Source: Thiotrichales bacterium 19S3-11 (GTDB lineage: Bacteria; Pseudomonadota; Gammaproteobacteria; Francisellales; Francisellaceae). Taken from it: 64,000 bases of DNA. The DNA lies in assembly GCA_021713295.1 (NCBI GenBank), contig JAKJJU010000005.1, positions 45,195 to 109,194 on the forward strand, written 5' to 3'. The position numbers and the translations under genes were made by a program. Positions 1 through 8,451 of the stretch are shown one piece after another (positions within the stretch are counted from its first letter, which is position 1; every line of letters begins with the position of its first letter). The notes beneath the pieces were generated by a model. That model was not told the DNA's origin. It did no database searches and saw only the letters and a list, made by a program, of their open reading frames with translations.

Positions 1-300
1 ATCTATTATCTTATGTTTTGGAGTGCCATTTAGATGACCTAACTGTGTGCGTTGTTGAACCTTTTGGGAACTTAATGTTAGAGGGAAATCAACTCTAGTG
101 GAATTAGGAAATTCTTTTTCAATGAGTGATTTTAATGAACTTCGCGCCTCTGGTAGTTCAGATAAATTAGAGATGTGCGCATAAAATTCTGAAGTAGCAG
201 CTGATTGTATTTCAAACCAAGTGAAATGATTTTCCTGATCATCCATTGAATAATCTACAACAAAGGTTATGACAATATTATTTCCGTTTGAGTCTTTCAT
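1..300 (-). CDS. Unknown protein, 3' part beyond the left edge
   Basis: An open frame on the minus strand runs off the left edge; about 100 codons are visible. It begins with ATG at 300, preceded by an AAGG-like site about ten bases upstream. The same frame stays open a further 60 or so bases upstream to a stop near 381, so a GTG at 312 or a TTG at 354 is also possible. The peptide reads MKDSNGNNIVITFVVDY, then a Trp/Phe-containing stretch and a section rich in Glu, Ser and Leu. I do not recognise the family. The codon use is plausible and the composition looks protein-like. It could be an intact gene continuing leftwards or a truncated one. Confidence 0.55.
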   Translation of the reverse strand, partial: MKDSNGNNIVITFVVDYSMDDQENHFTWFEIQSAATSEFYAHISNLSELPEARSSLKSLIEKEFPNSTRVDFPLTLSSQKVQQRTQLGHLNGTPKHKIID

Positions 301-428
301 TCTAATCCACACCTTATTCTGATCCCAATGGTAATCATAGTATTTAAAAATCAAACATATTGATAGTTGAAAAATGTTTCAAATAAATAGCTTAGAATAC
401 TAACTAATTTAGTTTTTGATTTATTTGG

Positions 429-1145
429 CTATTTTGGTTTTGCAAGCACGCAAACAACTATTTCAGAGGCATAAGACTGGGCTATTGTATTACAAACTGA
501 AGAAATTGTACTACCTGTTGTAATAATATCATCAATAATAATTATTCTTTGATATGGTATTTTTGAAGTGATAGAAAATGCATTGTTTACATTAGCTTTT
601 CTTGCTTTGCCTTCAAGTAACGTTTGTGCTTTAGTATATTTTTTGCGTTTAATATAGTTTGTATTTAAAGGGATATTTGCTTGTTTACTTAAGGCTAAGG
701 CTAGTATATAGGCTTGATTAAACCCACGAGAAATATTTCGTTGCCTATGAATAGGTACAGGTAGAATAACATCAGAATCTATATGTAATTTATTTGATAT
801 GCTTTGGCTAAATAGTTGGCATAAGAGAGAGCCTATTTTAAAGTTATGGTTGAACTTAAATGATTGAAATAAATTTTTAATGAGGCTGTCATAGTGAAAG
901 GCAACCACTAGCTGTTGCCATGGTGGTGGGTTTAGTAAACATAAATCACATTGGTTGGCTTTTATATTTAATTGACCGCAGCTTTGGCAAACATTATCCG
1001 GATATATGAGCTTTTTAATTGCTTGATCACAGTATTGACATAATAGTTTGGAAGTATTTTGTTGACAGCAAAGGCATAGTGACTCAGTTAAAATTGGTTT
1101 TACAAGTTGACCAGACTTTTTTAGAATATGATTAAATTGAAGCAT
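429..1145 (-). CDS. comF: ComF family phosphoribosyltransferase-like protein
   Basis: ComF proteins are linked to natural transformation and single-stranded DNA handling. They join an N-terminal zinc ribbon to a type I phosphoribosyltransferase fold. Here four Cys pairs of the ribbon lie in the first 70 residues (CLCC, CQYC, CQSC, CDLC), and the PRPP-binding loop IIIIDDIITTGST lies near the C-terminus, as in the family. Length (238 aa) is normal. A longer start at 1163 is possible, but the ATG at 1145 has a GGAG site seven bases upstream and avoids overlapping the divergent gene at 1157. The nearest neighbour is a bioC-like gene, transcribed away, with only eleven bases between the two starts. 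The transformation role is family knowledge, not shown here. Confidence 0.9.
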   Translation of the reverse strand: MLQFNHILKKSGQLVKPILTESLCLCCQQNTSKLLCQYCDQAIKKLIYPDNVCQSCGQLNIKANQCDLCLLNPPPWQQLVVAFHYDSLIKNLFQSFKFNHNFKIGSLLCQLFSQSISNKLHIDSDVILPVPIHRQRNISRGFNQAYILALALSKQANIPLNTNYIKRKKYTKAQTLLEGKARKANVNNAFSITSKIPYQRIIIIDDIITTGSTISSVCNTIAQSYASEIVVCVLAKPK

Positions 1146-1156
1146 AGGGTGACTCC

Positions 1157-1933
1157 ATGTCATTGAATGAATATTTATTATTTAATACAAAAAAGCATGA
1201 TAAAAATCAATTAAGTTATTATTTGATAGATGAAATAGCTAATAGATTAATCAGTAAGCTTGATTTTGTGAATTTAGCGTGCCAGCGTATCCTTTTGGAT
1301 GGTTTCTGGAGTTACGCGAGTATTAAATTCTTAGAAAAACGTTATCCAAATAGTCAGATTTTTTACCAGATGCCCAGAGGTTTTAGTTTATCTCCTACAA
1401 TAGAGAGTGTTCAAGTAGTCAATGGTGCTGAAAAAGATGCTAGTTATCAATTTGATTTAGTATTATCGAATCTTTATTTGCATCATTTTCAATCAGCTGA
1501 ATCTCATTTGCAACATCTAAAGCGTCATTTATCAGATCATGGTGGTTTATTTTTTGTAAGTATTGGTCCAAATACATTATTTCCTGCTACAAGTCGGGTT
1601 CAACGACCTAGTAATTGGATGGATATGCATGATGTAGGAGATGTATTAAGAAAAATATATTTTAAAGATCCAGTGATGGATGCAGAGATTATAAATATAC
1701 ATCATAAAAGTTATCAACAATTTAGTTGTGATATAAGTTTTATATGTGTTCTATTAGCAATCGATTCGTTAGATGATGAATTTAAAAAAGACTTGTATGC
1801 AAAGCTTCAAGCAAATAATCCGATGCCGATTGAAATTGTTTATGGACATGCTTGGCAACAAAAATTAGAACAACGTCATTTAGAGAATGAGGTTTATGTT
1901 AGTTTAAAGACGCTTAAACGTCATAAAGAATAA
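1157..1933 (+). CDS. bioC: BioC-like methyltransferase with degenerate SAM motif
   Basis: BioC methylates malonyl-ACP (or malonyl-CoA) at the start of biotin synthesis. The 258-residue protein keeps the later family landmarks: DLVLSNLYLHH (the post-motif strand) and, near residues 150-170, NWMDMHDVGDVLRKIYF followed by DPVMDAE, a typical BioC signature. The usual glycine-rich SAM-binding motif I (GxGxG) is missing: the matching strand reads RILLDGFWSYAS near residue 45. Either the protein binds SAM unusually or it no longer methylates. The start is ATG 1157 with an AGGGTGA site upstream. It runs divergently from comF, and the HAD phosphatase follows 23 bases downstream. No other bio gene is in the window, so the symbol rests on similarity alone. 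Confidence 0.72.
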   Translation: MSLNEYLLFNTKKHDKNQLSYYLIDEIANRLISKLDFVNLACQRILLDGFWSYASIKFLEKRYPNSQIFYQMPRGFSLSPTIESVQVVNGAEKDASYQFDLVLSNLYLHHFQSAESHLQHLKRHLSDHGGLFFVSIGPNTLFPATSRVQRPSNWMDMHDVGDVLRKIYFKDPVMDAEIINIHHKSYQQFSCDISFICVLLAIDSLDDEFKKDLYAKLQANNPMPIEIVYGHAWQQKLEQRHLENEVYVSLKTLKRHKE

Positions 1934-1956
1934 AAAGTAATGAAAAAGGTGTATTG

Positions 1957-2625
1957 ATGGTTCGTGCAACGATACTATTTGACTTTGATTCGACGATTAT
2001 AAAAGGTGAGTCATTTGAATTAATGTTAACAGAGAAATTAACTCAATCACCTGAAGTATTAGCTCAAATTACACAGCTCACTAAAATGGGCATGGCTGGA
2101 GAAATTCCTTTTGCTGATTCAGTTAAAAGAAGATTTGGCTTGGTATCCCCTTCGCTTAAGGATATAGATTGCTTTATTGATGTTGCCTTGCCGGGCATTA
2201 TAACAAAAGGTTTTCAAACGTTATTTAAAAAGCTTTTTGCATTGAATATTGATATTTGGATTGTTAGTGGCGGTTTAAAAAAGCTGATCTTACCGTTTGC
2301 CTCTTATTTAGCAATAGAGCCAGAAAAGGTAATCGCATTAGACGGAATTTGGGATGAACAGGGGAACTTTATAGAAGTGATTAAAAATACATCACTGATA
2401 TCGAAGATTGAAGCAACAAAACCTTATCAGAATAAATGGCAAACGCCTGTTATTATTGTTGGTGATGGGTATACCGACTATCAGTTAAAGCAAAGTAAAA
2501 TTGCAAACTATTTTATTTGTTATACTGAGCATGTGCAAAGAGATGAGGTTATCGCTCTGGCAGATATAGCAGTAAGTTCTGCCAGTGAGTTAGAAAGAGA
2601 AATTTTAAATAAACTAGCTGACTAG
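1957..2625 (+). CDS. HAD-IB family phosphatase (SerB-like)
   Basis: A haloacid-dehalogenase hydrolase of subfamily IB, which uses an Asp nucleophile and Mg2+ to hydrolyse small phosphate monoesters. All four motifs are visible: DFDST at residues 8-12, IVSGG near residue 105, a Lys around residue 150, and GDGYTDYQ near residue 170. Length (222 aa) fits phosphoserine phosphatase and its relatives. There is no ACT-like N-terminal regulatory domain as in E. coli SerB, so the substrate may be phosphoserine or another small phosphate. The ATG at 1957 follows an AAAGG site and is preferred to the TTG one codon earlier. It lies just behind the bioC-like gene and is probably cotranscribed with it. Confidence 0.8.
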   Translation: MVRATILFDFDSTIIKGESFELMLTEKLTQSPEVLAQITQLTKMGMAGEIPFADSVKRRFGLVSPSLKDIDCFIDVALPGIITKGFQTLFKKLFALNIDIWIVSGGLKKLILPFASYLAIEPEKVIALDGIWDEQGNFIEVIKNTSLISKIEATKPYQNKWQTPVIIVGDGYTDYQLKQSKIANYFICYTEHVQRDEVIALADIAVSSASELEREILNKLAD

Positions 2626-2704
2626 CTTGACTCTGCGCAGAGCTAAGACGCCAATAAGATAATTTACTTTTTTATGTTGTTATGCGCTGTATTTATTTGT
2701 TGGA

Positions 2705-4000
2705 CTATACTGTGCTTGGCCTTTTCCTACTTATTGCTTTCATCCCGATATCTTTGCGATAGTAGATACTGCCCCAGTGAATTCTCTCGGCAAGGTGATA
2801 AGCATTATCAAAAGCATGCTGAATAGTATCACCTAAGGCCGTTGCACATAGGACACGCCCACCATTGGTGATGACAACATGGTGTTGCATAGAAGTGCCC
2901 GCATGAAATATTTTATTATTTTTACCATCGTCGCTATTAATACCTAAAATAGGCTCCCCTTTTAGATAAGTATCAGGGTAGCCTTTGGATGCAAGCACAA
3001 CGCCTAACGCCGTTTTATCGCTCCATGATGGATTTAGTTGATCAACTTTACCATCGAGAGCAGCTAAAATTAACTCGATAATGTCAGATTCTAAACGCAT
3101 TAAGATTGGTTGTGTTTCAGGGTCTCCCATGCGGGTATTAAATTCCAAAACTTTAATACCTCCATCTGCAGAAACCATTAGGCCAGCATAAAGAAAGCCA
3201 ACAAAGGGTGTACCATGTTTGATCATTCCATCTAAAACAGGTTGAATAACACTTTGCATAACCTTTTCATGAATATAGCTTGTGATAACCGGAGCAGGTG
3301 AATAGGCACCCATACCACCGGTATTTGGCCCTTGGTCACCATCATTAAGTGCTTTATGATCTTGTGAAGTTGCCATAGGCAATGCATTTTTGCCATCACA
3401 AATAACGATAAAGCTTGCCTCTTCACCTTGAAGAAAGTCCTCAATAATAATTTCTCTACCCGCATCACCAAAACGGTTACCAGAGAGTATTTCATCAATT
3501 GCTTGGCGAGCCTGATCTAGGGTATGGGCAATGACAACGCCTTTACCAGAGGCTAGCCCACTTGCTTTTATCACAACTGGAAATGTTTGATTCGAAGCAT
3601 ATGCTTTTGCAAGGTTTGCATCATCAAATTTTTGATACACGGCTGTGGGGATAAGGCATTCGCTCATAAAATCTTTTGAAAAAGCCTTTGACGATTCTAA
3701 TTGAGCTGCTTTTTGGCTGGGGCCAAAAATCTTAAGACCTTTACTCTGAAAATAATCAACTATACCAAGGCTTAATGGTTGTTCAGGGCCAACAATGGTT
3801 AAGTCAATTTGATGTTCAGTTGCAAAATTTGCTAAAGCTTCAATATTAGTTGCATCAATAGTAACATTGGATACTTTTTCTTCTTTGTCAGTTCCAGCAT
3901 TACCGGGAGCAACAAACACTTCTTTAGCAAGTTTAGATTGTGCGCATTTCCATGCTAGTGCATGTTCGCGTCCACCGCCGCCAACAATTAGAATTTTCAT
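2705..4000 (-). CDS. purD: Phosphoribosylamine-glycine ligase
   Basis: GAR synthetase, the second step of de novo purine synthesis: it joins glycine to phosphoribosylamine using ATP. The N-terminus carries the family signature GGGGREHALAWK. The ATP-grasp core includes KASGLASGKGVV near residue 150, the GGMGAYSP loop near residue 230, and LEFNTRMGDPETQ near residue 290. The length (431 aa) matches the family. It stands apart from other pur genes and faces the HAD gene tail to tail. The tail end (RKRPSTV) is slightly longer than usual. Identification is secure. Confidence 0.97.
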   Translation of the reverse strand: MKILIVGGGGREHALAWKCAQSKLAKEVFVAPGNAGTDKEEKVSNVTIDATNIEALANFATEHQIDLTIVGPEQPLSLGIVDYFQSKGLKIFGPSQKAAQLESSKAFSKDFMSECLIPTAVYQKFDDANLAKAYASNQTFPVVIKASGLASGKGVVIAHTLDQARQAIDEILSGNRFGDAGREIIIEDFLQGEEASFIVICDGKNALPMATSQDHKALNDGDQGPNTGGMGAYSPAPVITSYIHEKVMQSVIQPVLDGMIKHGTPFVGFLYAGLMVSADGGIKVLEFNTRMGDPETQPILMRLESDIIELILAALDGKVDQLNPSWSDKTALGVVLASKGYPDTYLKGEPILGINSDDGKNNKIFHAGTSMQHHVVITNGGRVLCATALGDTIQHAFDNAYHLAERIHWGSIYYRKDIGMKAISRKRPSTV

Positions 4001-4112
4001 TTGATTCTCACTTTTATAGATTTTTAAAAAACTAACTTGTTTTACTCGTTGTCAATTAATGGATATGTTAGGCTAAATTGTTAAATTTTCAAAGAGATAA
4101 GATTAAACTTAA

Positions 4113-5216
4113 ATGAAAAATGAAATGCAATCGCTAAAGCATAAACGCATTATGATTTTAGCAGGAGGTACTGGAGGGCATATTTTTCCAGCAATCACCG
4201 TGAGTGAACGTTTAGAAGAGCAAGGGTGTGAAATTTTTTGGCTAGGCACAGAAAAAGGCCTTGAGAAAAAATTAATACAAGGCCGATTTCATATTGATTA
4301 TATTCAAATGAAGGGGTTAAGAAATAAAGGGCTATTGCGTTATCTAATAATGCCAATAACTTTATTTAAGTCAATCATTGCATCAATACGGGTAGTTAGA
4401 AGACATAAAATTGATCTTGTTTTAGGATTTGGTGGTTATATTGCAGCGCCAGGTGGTTTGGCAGCAAAATTATTATTTAAACCTTTGATTATCCATGAGC
4501 AAAATGCTCGAAGTGGTTTGACTAATCGCCTATTGGCTAAATTAGCAAATAACGTGTTAAGTGCATTTGAAGTGCCTAAACTATCTAGAAAATTACAAGT
4601 TATTGGTAACCCACTGAGAAGTGAAGTGCTTGCTGTATATAATGAGGATAAAGTATTTTCTGATGAGCGTCCATATCATATTTTGGTAACAGGTGGCAGC
4701 CAAGGTGCACAAATTTTCAATCAATTATTACCAGAAGTATTTTCAAAACTATCACAAAAAAAATCAATCATAGTTCGCCATCAAAGTGGCTTATCAGCGT
4801 CAGCTGAAACTTCAGAGCAATATCAAAAGTACCAAGTCAATGCGCAAGTTATTCCATTTATTACTGATATAGCGGATACTTATCGTTGGGCAGATATTAT
4901 TATTTGTAGAGCAGGAGCATTAACTGTTTCAGAGGTTGCTGCTTGTGGTATTCCTGCGGTATTTATTCCCTATCCTTATGCAGTTGACGATCATCAATAT
5001 TATAATGCACAGGCGTTAGTTAATGCAGAAGCAGCAGTTTGCATTCGCCAAGAGGCAGTCTCAATAGAGGCATTAACATCAATTTTAACCAACTTACTAC
5101 AGTCAAAAGAAGTTTTGATTGAAAAATCAACAAAAGCCAAGGCTCAAGCTCAAATAAAGGCAACAGAAATGATGCTTGAGATAGTAAATAAATCCTTATC
5201 TAAGGGAAGCTCATAA
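4113..5216 (+). CDS. murG: UDP-GlcNAc:lipid I N-acetylglucosaminyltransferase
   Basis: MurG adds GlcNAc to lipid I on the inner face of the cytoplasmic membrane, forming lipid II for peptidoglycan synthesis. The GGTGGHIFPA loop near residue 18 is the conserved N-terminal G-loop. HEQNA near residue 128, TGGSQGAQIFN near residue 195 and the C-terminal donor-binding run with RAGALTVSE near residue 270 are all typical. Length (367 aa) is normal. ATG 4113 is used here; an in-frame ATG twelve bases on is possible. It is divergent from purD and stands away from other mur genes, with mpl at 58.4 kb. Confidence 0.96.
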   Translation: MKNEMQSLKHKRIMILAGGTGGHIFPAITVSERLEEQGCEIFWLGTEKGLEKKLIQGRFHIDYIQMKGLRNKGLLRYLIMPITLFKSIIASIRVVRRHKIDLVLGFGGYIAAPGGLAAKLLFKPLIIHEQNARSGLTNRLLAKLANNVLSAFEVPKLSRKLQVIGNPLRSEVLAVYNEDKVFSDERPYHILVTGGSQGAQIFNQLLPEVFSKLSQKKSIIVRHQSGLSASAETSEQYQKYQVNAQVIPFITDIADTYRWADIIICRAGALTVSEVAACGIPAVFIPYPYAVDDHQYYNAQALVNAEAAVCIRQEAVSIEALTSILTNLLQSKEVLIEKSTKAKAQAQIKATEMMLEIVNKSLSKGSS

Positions 5217-5227
5217 AAATAAGTGGG

Positions 5228-5929
5228 CTATTTTTTAATCACAGAAACATTGTTTTGAATTTTATCATGCTGATAAGTAATAACATAATCACCGGCAATA
5301 ATATAGCCTTGAGTAATGACGCTAATAGTGCCAACTGATAATTGTTTATTTAGCTGGGCAATTAAAAAGTTTCCTTTACTATCTTGTAAGATCACACCAT
5401 ATGGAGCTACGCCATTAATTGTATATTGATCAGTATGTTTAAAGCCTTTAGGGATGCTCAAAATAGAGCTAATTGCGGGCTCTTGATGATTACCTTGGCT
5501 CGTCTGTGCATTTAAGAGTTTTAAAATAGCGTCTAAAGACTGAGTGTTATTTGTGATGGATTTACTGATCTGTTGAAATTGATTGGTAAGTTTTCCTTGC
5601 ATAATACTCTGATTTTTAGCGGTTGCATTAATGGTTTGGTTTATTTGACCATAGCCTGCATTAATCGATGCAATTGCCTTTGCATGTTGGTCTAAATTAG
5701 AAAGTATTTTAGTCTGTGTTTGATGATTGCTTTTCACAGAGGAAGCAATTTTATTGATTTGAGTATTAAGCTTTTCAGTTTTAGCAGAATCAGAAAACTG
5801 TTGTACTAATATAACGAGTAACAGGATAATAATTAAAGCGAGCAAAATCATTGTGGGATCTGAAAGCTTAATTTTTTTTAAAAAACTTTTCTTAAGTTTT
5901 AATTCAGGATCTATTGTCGGGTTATTCAT
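5228..5929 (-). CDS. Membrane-anchored coiled-coil protein, unknown
   Basis: A 233-residue protein I do not recognise. The N-terminal 26 residues are lysine-rich and cytoplasmic in character. A strong membrane helix follows at about 27-46 (ILLALIIILLLVILV). Residues 48-145 are rich in Gln, Asn, Lys and Ser with a heptad-like pattern suggesting a periplasmic coiled coil. The last 75 residues look like a small beta domain (INGVAPYGVILQDSKGNF). This layout resembles inner-membrane subunits of secretion or conjugation machines, but I see no motif that proves it. It faces murG tail to tail with an eleven-base gap and is transcribed away from sucC. Confidence 0.75.
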   Translation of the reverse strand: MNNPTIDPELKLKKSFLKKIKLSDPTMILLALIIILLLVILVQQFSDSAKTEKLNTQINKIASSVKSNHQTQTKILSNLDQHAKAIASINAGYGQINQTINATAKNQSIMQGKLTNQFQQISKSITNNTQSLDAILKLLNAQTSQGNHQEPAISSILSIPKGFKHTDQYTINGVAPYGVILQDSKGNFLIAQLNKQLSVGTISVITQGYIIAGDYVITYQHDKIQNNVSVIKK

Positions 5930-6124
5930 TTTTGTAAGAACCTTTATTTCTAGCTGTCATTAGTTATTAAAGTTGTTAATTATAAATATTTCAACCATTA
6001 AGGTTAAGAGTATAGAGTGTATTGATAAAAAAAAATACAGTTAATGTTAATTGGCTCAATGCCATAATGTGTTATGTGTTTCTATCGAGTCTAGAGCATT
6101 TGAGTTACTTTTATACAAAAAAGG

Positions 6125-6154
6125 GTGACAGATATTGATAATTTCCTTTATACT
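6125..6154 (+). promoter_or_regulatory. Predicted sigma70 promoter for sucCD
   Basis: GTGACA (6125-6130) and TATACT (6149-6154) are separated by 18 bases. Transcription would start near 6161, about 50 bases before sucC. This is the best match in the 280-base gap between the coiled-coil gene and sucC. Confidence 0.5.
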
Positions 6155-6211
6155 TGCTTACGTTTTTCAACAAATTATTAAAGTGAAACTAAAAATAAGC
6201 GAGAAGATGTC

Positions 6212-7387
6212 ATGAATTTACATGAGTATCAAGGCAAACAGCTATTTGCAGAGTATGGTTTGCCGGTATCAAAAGGCTATGCTGTCGACAGTGTGGAAGA
6301 AGCATTAGTTGCCGCAGATAAAATTGGAGGCAATATGTGGGTGGTTAAAGCCCAAGTTCATGCAGGCGGTCGAGGTAAGGCTGGAGGCGTAAAATTAGTC
6401 TCTTCTAAAGATGACATAGCGGCATTTGTTAAAACAATGATGGGTTCAAGATTAGTCACCTATCAAACAGATGCAAATGGTCAGCCAGTAAGTAAAATTC
6501 TGATTGAAGCGTGTACGGATATTGATAAAGAGTTATATCTTGGTGCGGTTGTTGATCGTGCTAGTCGTCGTATCGTATTTATGGCTTCAACGGAAGGTGG
6601 TGTTGAAATTGAGAAAGTTGCAGAAGAAACACCAGAGAAAATATTTAAGGCAACGATTGACCCATTAGTGGGTGCTCAACCGTATCAAGGTAGAGCATTA
6701 GCATTTAAATTAGGCCTAAAGGGTGATCAAATCAAACAGTTTGTTAAGATTTTCTTAGGCTTAGCCAAAATGTTTGAAGAAAAAGATTTAGCACTTTTAG
6801 AAATTAACCCATTAGTTATTACGGATGAAGGTAATCTTCATTGTTTGGATGCGAAAATCACTATTGACAGTAATGCATTATATCGTCAACCACAAGTACA
6901 AGCTATGCATGACCCATCACAGGAAGATGAACGTGAACAACGTGCTGCTCAATGGGATCTAAACTATGTAGCACTTGAGGGTAATATTGGTTGTATGGTT
7001 AATGGTGCAGGCCTTGCCATGGCAACGATGGATTTAGTTAAGCTTTGTGGTGGTAAGCCAGCTAACTTTTTAGATGTTGGTGGTGGTGCCACAAAAGAGC
7101 GTGTATCAGAGGCATTTAAGATTATTTTATCGGATGAAAATGTGCAGGCAATTTTGGTAAATATTTTTGGTGGTATTGTCCGTTGCGACATGATTGCTGA
7201 AGGTATTATTGCAGCCGTTGAAGATGTTGGTGTTAAAGTCCCTGTTGTTGTCCGTCTTGAAGGTACAAACGCAGAATTAGGTTCGAAAAAACTTAAAGAC
7301 AGTGGTTTAAATATTATCGCAGCTGATGGGTTTACCGATGCGGCTAAGAAAGTAGTTGAAGCAGTGAAAGAAGAGGCCAAAGCATGA
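6212..7387 (+). CDS. sucC: Succinyl-CoA synthetase beta subunit
   Basis: The beta subunit of succinyl-CoA synthetase, which makes ATP or GTP from succinyl-CoA in the TCA cycle. The N-terminus [18 protein letters not shown] is highly conserved. The ATP-grasp region includes [16 protein letters not shown] near residue 50 and LEINPLV near residue 200. The C-terminal CoA-ligase domain has GGGATKERV near residue 290 and [10 protein letters not shown] near residue 320. Length 391 aa is normal. Its stop overlaps the start of sucD by four bases (ATGA), so the two subunits are translationally coupled. No sucAB genes are adjacent. Confidence 0.98.
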   Translation: MNLHEYQGKQLFAEYGLPVSKGYAVDSVEEALVAADKIGGNMWVVKAQVHAGGRGKAGGVKLVSSKDDIAAFVKTMMGSRLVTYQTDANGQPVSKILIEACTDIDKELYLGAVVDRASRRIVFMASTEGGVEIEKVAEETPEKIFKATIDPLVGAQPYQGRALAFKLGLKGDQIKQFVKIFLGLAKMFEEKDLALLEINPLVITDEGNLHCLDAKITIDSNALYRQPQVQAMHDPSQEDEREQRAAQWDLNYVALEGNIGCMVNGAGLAMATMDLVKLCGGKPANFLDVGGGATKERVSEAFKIILSDENVQAILVNIFGGIVRCDMIAEGIIAAVEDVGVKVPVVVRLEGTNAELGSKKLKDSGLNIIAADGFTDAAKKVVEAVKEEAKA

Positions 7388-8256
7388 GTGTATTAATTAA
7401 TAAAGAAACAAAAGTTATCTGTCAGGGGTTCACTGGTAAGCAGGGAACATTTCACTCAGAGCAGGCATTGCAATATGGAACAAAAATGGTTGGTGGTGTT
7501 ACACCTGGAAAAGGTGGCCAACAGCACTTAGGCTTACCTGTCTTTGATACAGTGTTAGATGCAGTAGATCAGGTTCAACCGGATGCTACAGTTATTTATG
7601 TACCAGCACCATTTTGTAAGGATTCAATTATTGAAGCTGCTGATGCTGGAATTCCATTGATTGTTTGTATTACAGAAGGTATTCCTGTTTTAGATATGCT
7701 TGAAGTTAAGCGTTATGTTGAAAACTCAGGTTCTCGTTTAATTGGTCCTAATTGCCCAGGTGTTATTACGCCAGGGCAGTGTAAAATTGGCATTATGCCA
7801 GGGCATATTCACCAACCGGGTAAAGTAGGTATTGTTTCACGTTCTGGAACATTGACTTATGAAGCGGTTAATCAAACAACTGCATTAGGATTTGGTCAAA
7901 GTACGTGTATTGGTATTGGTGGTGATCCAATTCCAGGTACAAGCTTTATTGATGCATTAACTTTATTTCAAAATGATCCGCAAACTGAAGCGATTATTAT
8001 GGTTGGTGAAATTGGTGGTTCAGCGGAAGAAGAAGCAGCAGAGTATATTAAAGCTAATGTAACAAAACCTGTTGTCTCTTATATTGCTGGTGTGACAGCG
8101 CCTGCAGGTAAGCGTATGGGACATGCTGGTGCAATCATTGCCGGTGGTAAAGGTACTGCAGCAGAGAAATTTGCTCACCTTGAAGCAGCAGGCGTTGCAA
8201 CGACTAAGTCACCAGCAGAAATTGGTCAACGATTGGCTGAAGTGACCGGTTGGTAA
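7384..8256 (+). CDS. sucD: Succinyl-CoA synthetase alpha subunit
   Basis: The alpha subunit, which carries the CoA-binding Rossmann domain and the phosphohistidine. [15 protein letters not shown] near residue 15 is the CoA-binding loop. [11 protein letters not shown] near residue 120 and GHAGAI near residue 246, with the active-site His, are intact. Length 290 aa is normal. It begins inside the last codon of sucC and is followed by a strong intrinsic terminator at 8297-8336, so sucCD is a two-gene unit. Confidence 0.98.
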   Translation: MSVLINKETKVICQGFTGKQGTFHSEQALQYGTKMVGGVTPGKGGQQHLGLPVFDTVLDAVDQVQPDATVIYVPAPFCKDSIIEAADAGIPLIVCITEGIPVLDMLEVKRYVENSGSRLIGPNCPGVITPGQCKIGIMPGHIHQPGKVGIVSRSGTLTYEAVNQTTALGFGQSTCIGIGGDPIPGTSFIDALTLFQNDPQTEAIIMVGEIGGSAEEEAAEYIKANVTKPVVSYIAGVTAPAGKRMGHAGAIIAGGKGTAAEKFAHLEAAGVATTKSPAEIGQRLAEVTGW

Positions 8257-8296
8257 TTAAGTTATATAATAAAGAATATTTTTCAATATATTTGAT

Positions 8297-8336
8297 AAAG
8301 CCGTCATTAGATTATCTCTAGTGGCGGCTTTTTTAT
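8297..8336 (+). terminator. Rho-independent terminator after sucCD
   Basis: A perfect outer stem (AAAGCCG with CGGCTTT) continues through eight further pairs including two G-T wobbles, closed by a TTATC loop, and runs straight into a T6 tract. It lies 40 bases after the sucD stop. Confidence 0.93.
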
Positions 8337-8390
8337 TGCTTTAAATTTTTCTATTTTTTAAGTCTTTGCTAATTCATTATTAATGAAGCA

Positions 8391-8419
8391 TTGCGTTTTA
8401 ATTGTTTATCATGTATGAT
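8391..8419 (+). promoter_or_regulatory. Predicted sigma70 promoter for the kinase-like gene
   Basis: TTGCGT (8391-8396) and TATGAT (8414-8419) are separated by exactly 17 bases, placing a start near 8426, about 25 bases before the ATG. It lies after the sucCD terminator, so the next gene is an independent unit. Confidence 0.55.
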
Positions 8420-8451
8420 CCTTTGTCTATAAATTAGACAGAAGGGGTCGC

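Noticed and set aside
2631..2642. CTCTGCGCAGAG palindrome between the HAD gene and purD.
   Set aside because: A single 12-base palindrome between convergent ends, with no T run and no second copy.
5228..5929. Naming the coiled-coil protein as a Dot/Icm IcmG/DotF homologue.
   Set aside because: Only the layout is similar; no motif or neighbouring secretion gene supports it.
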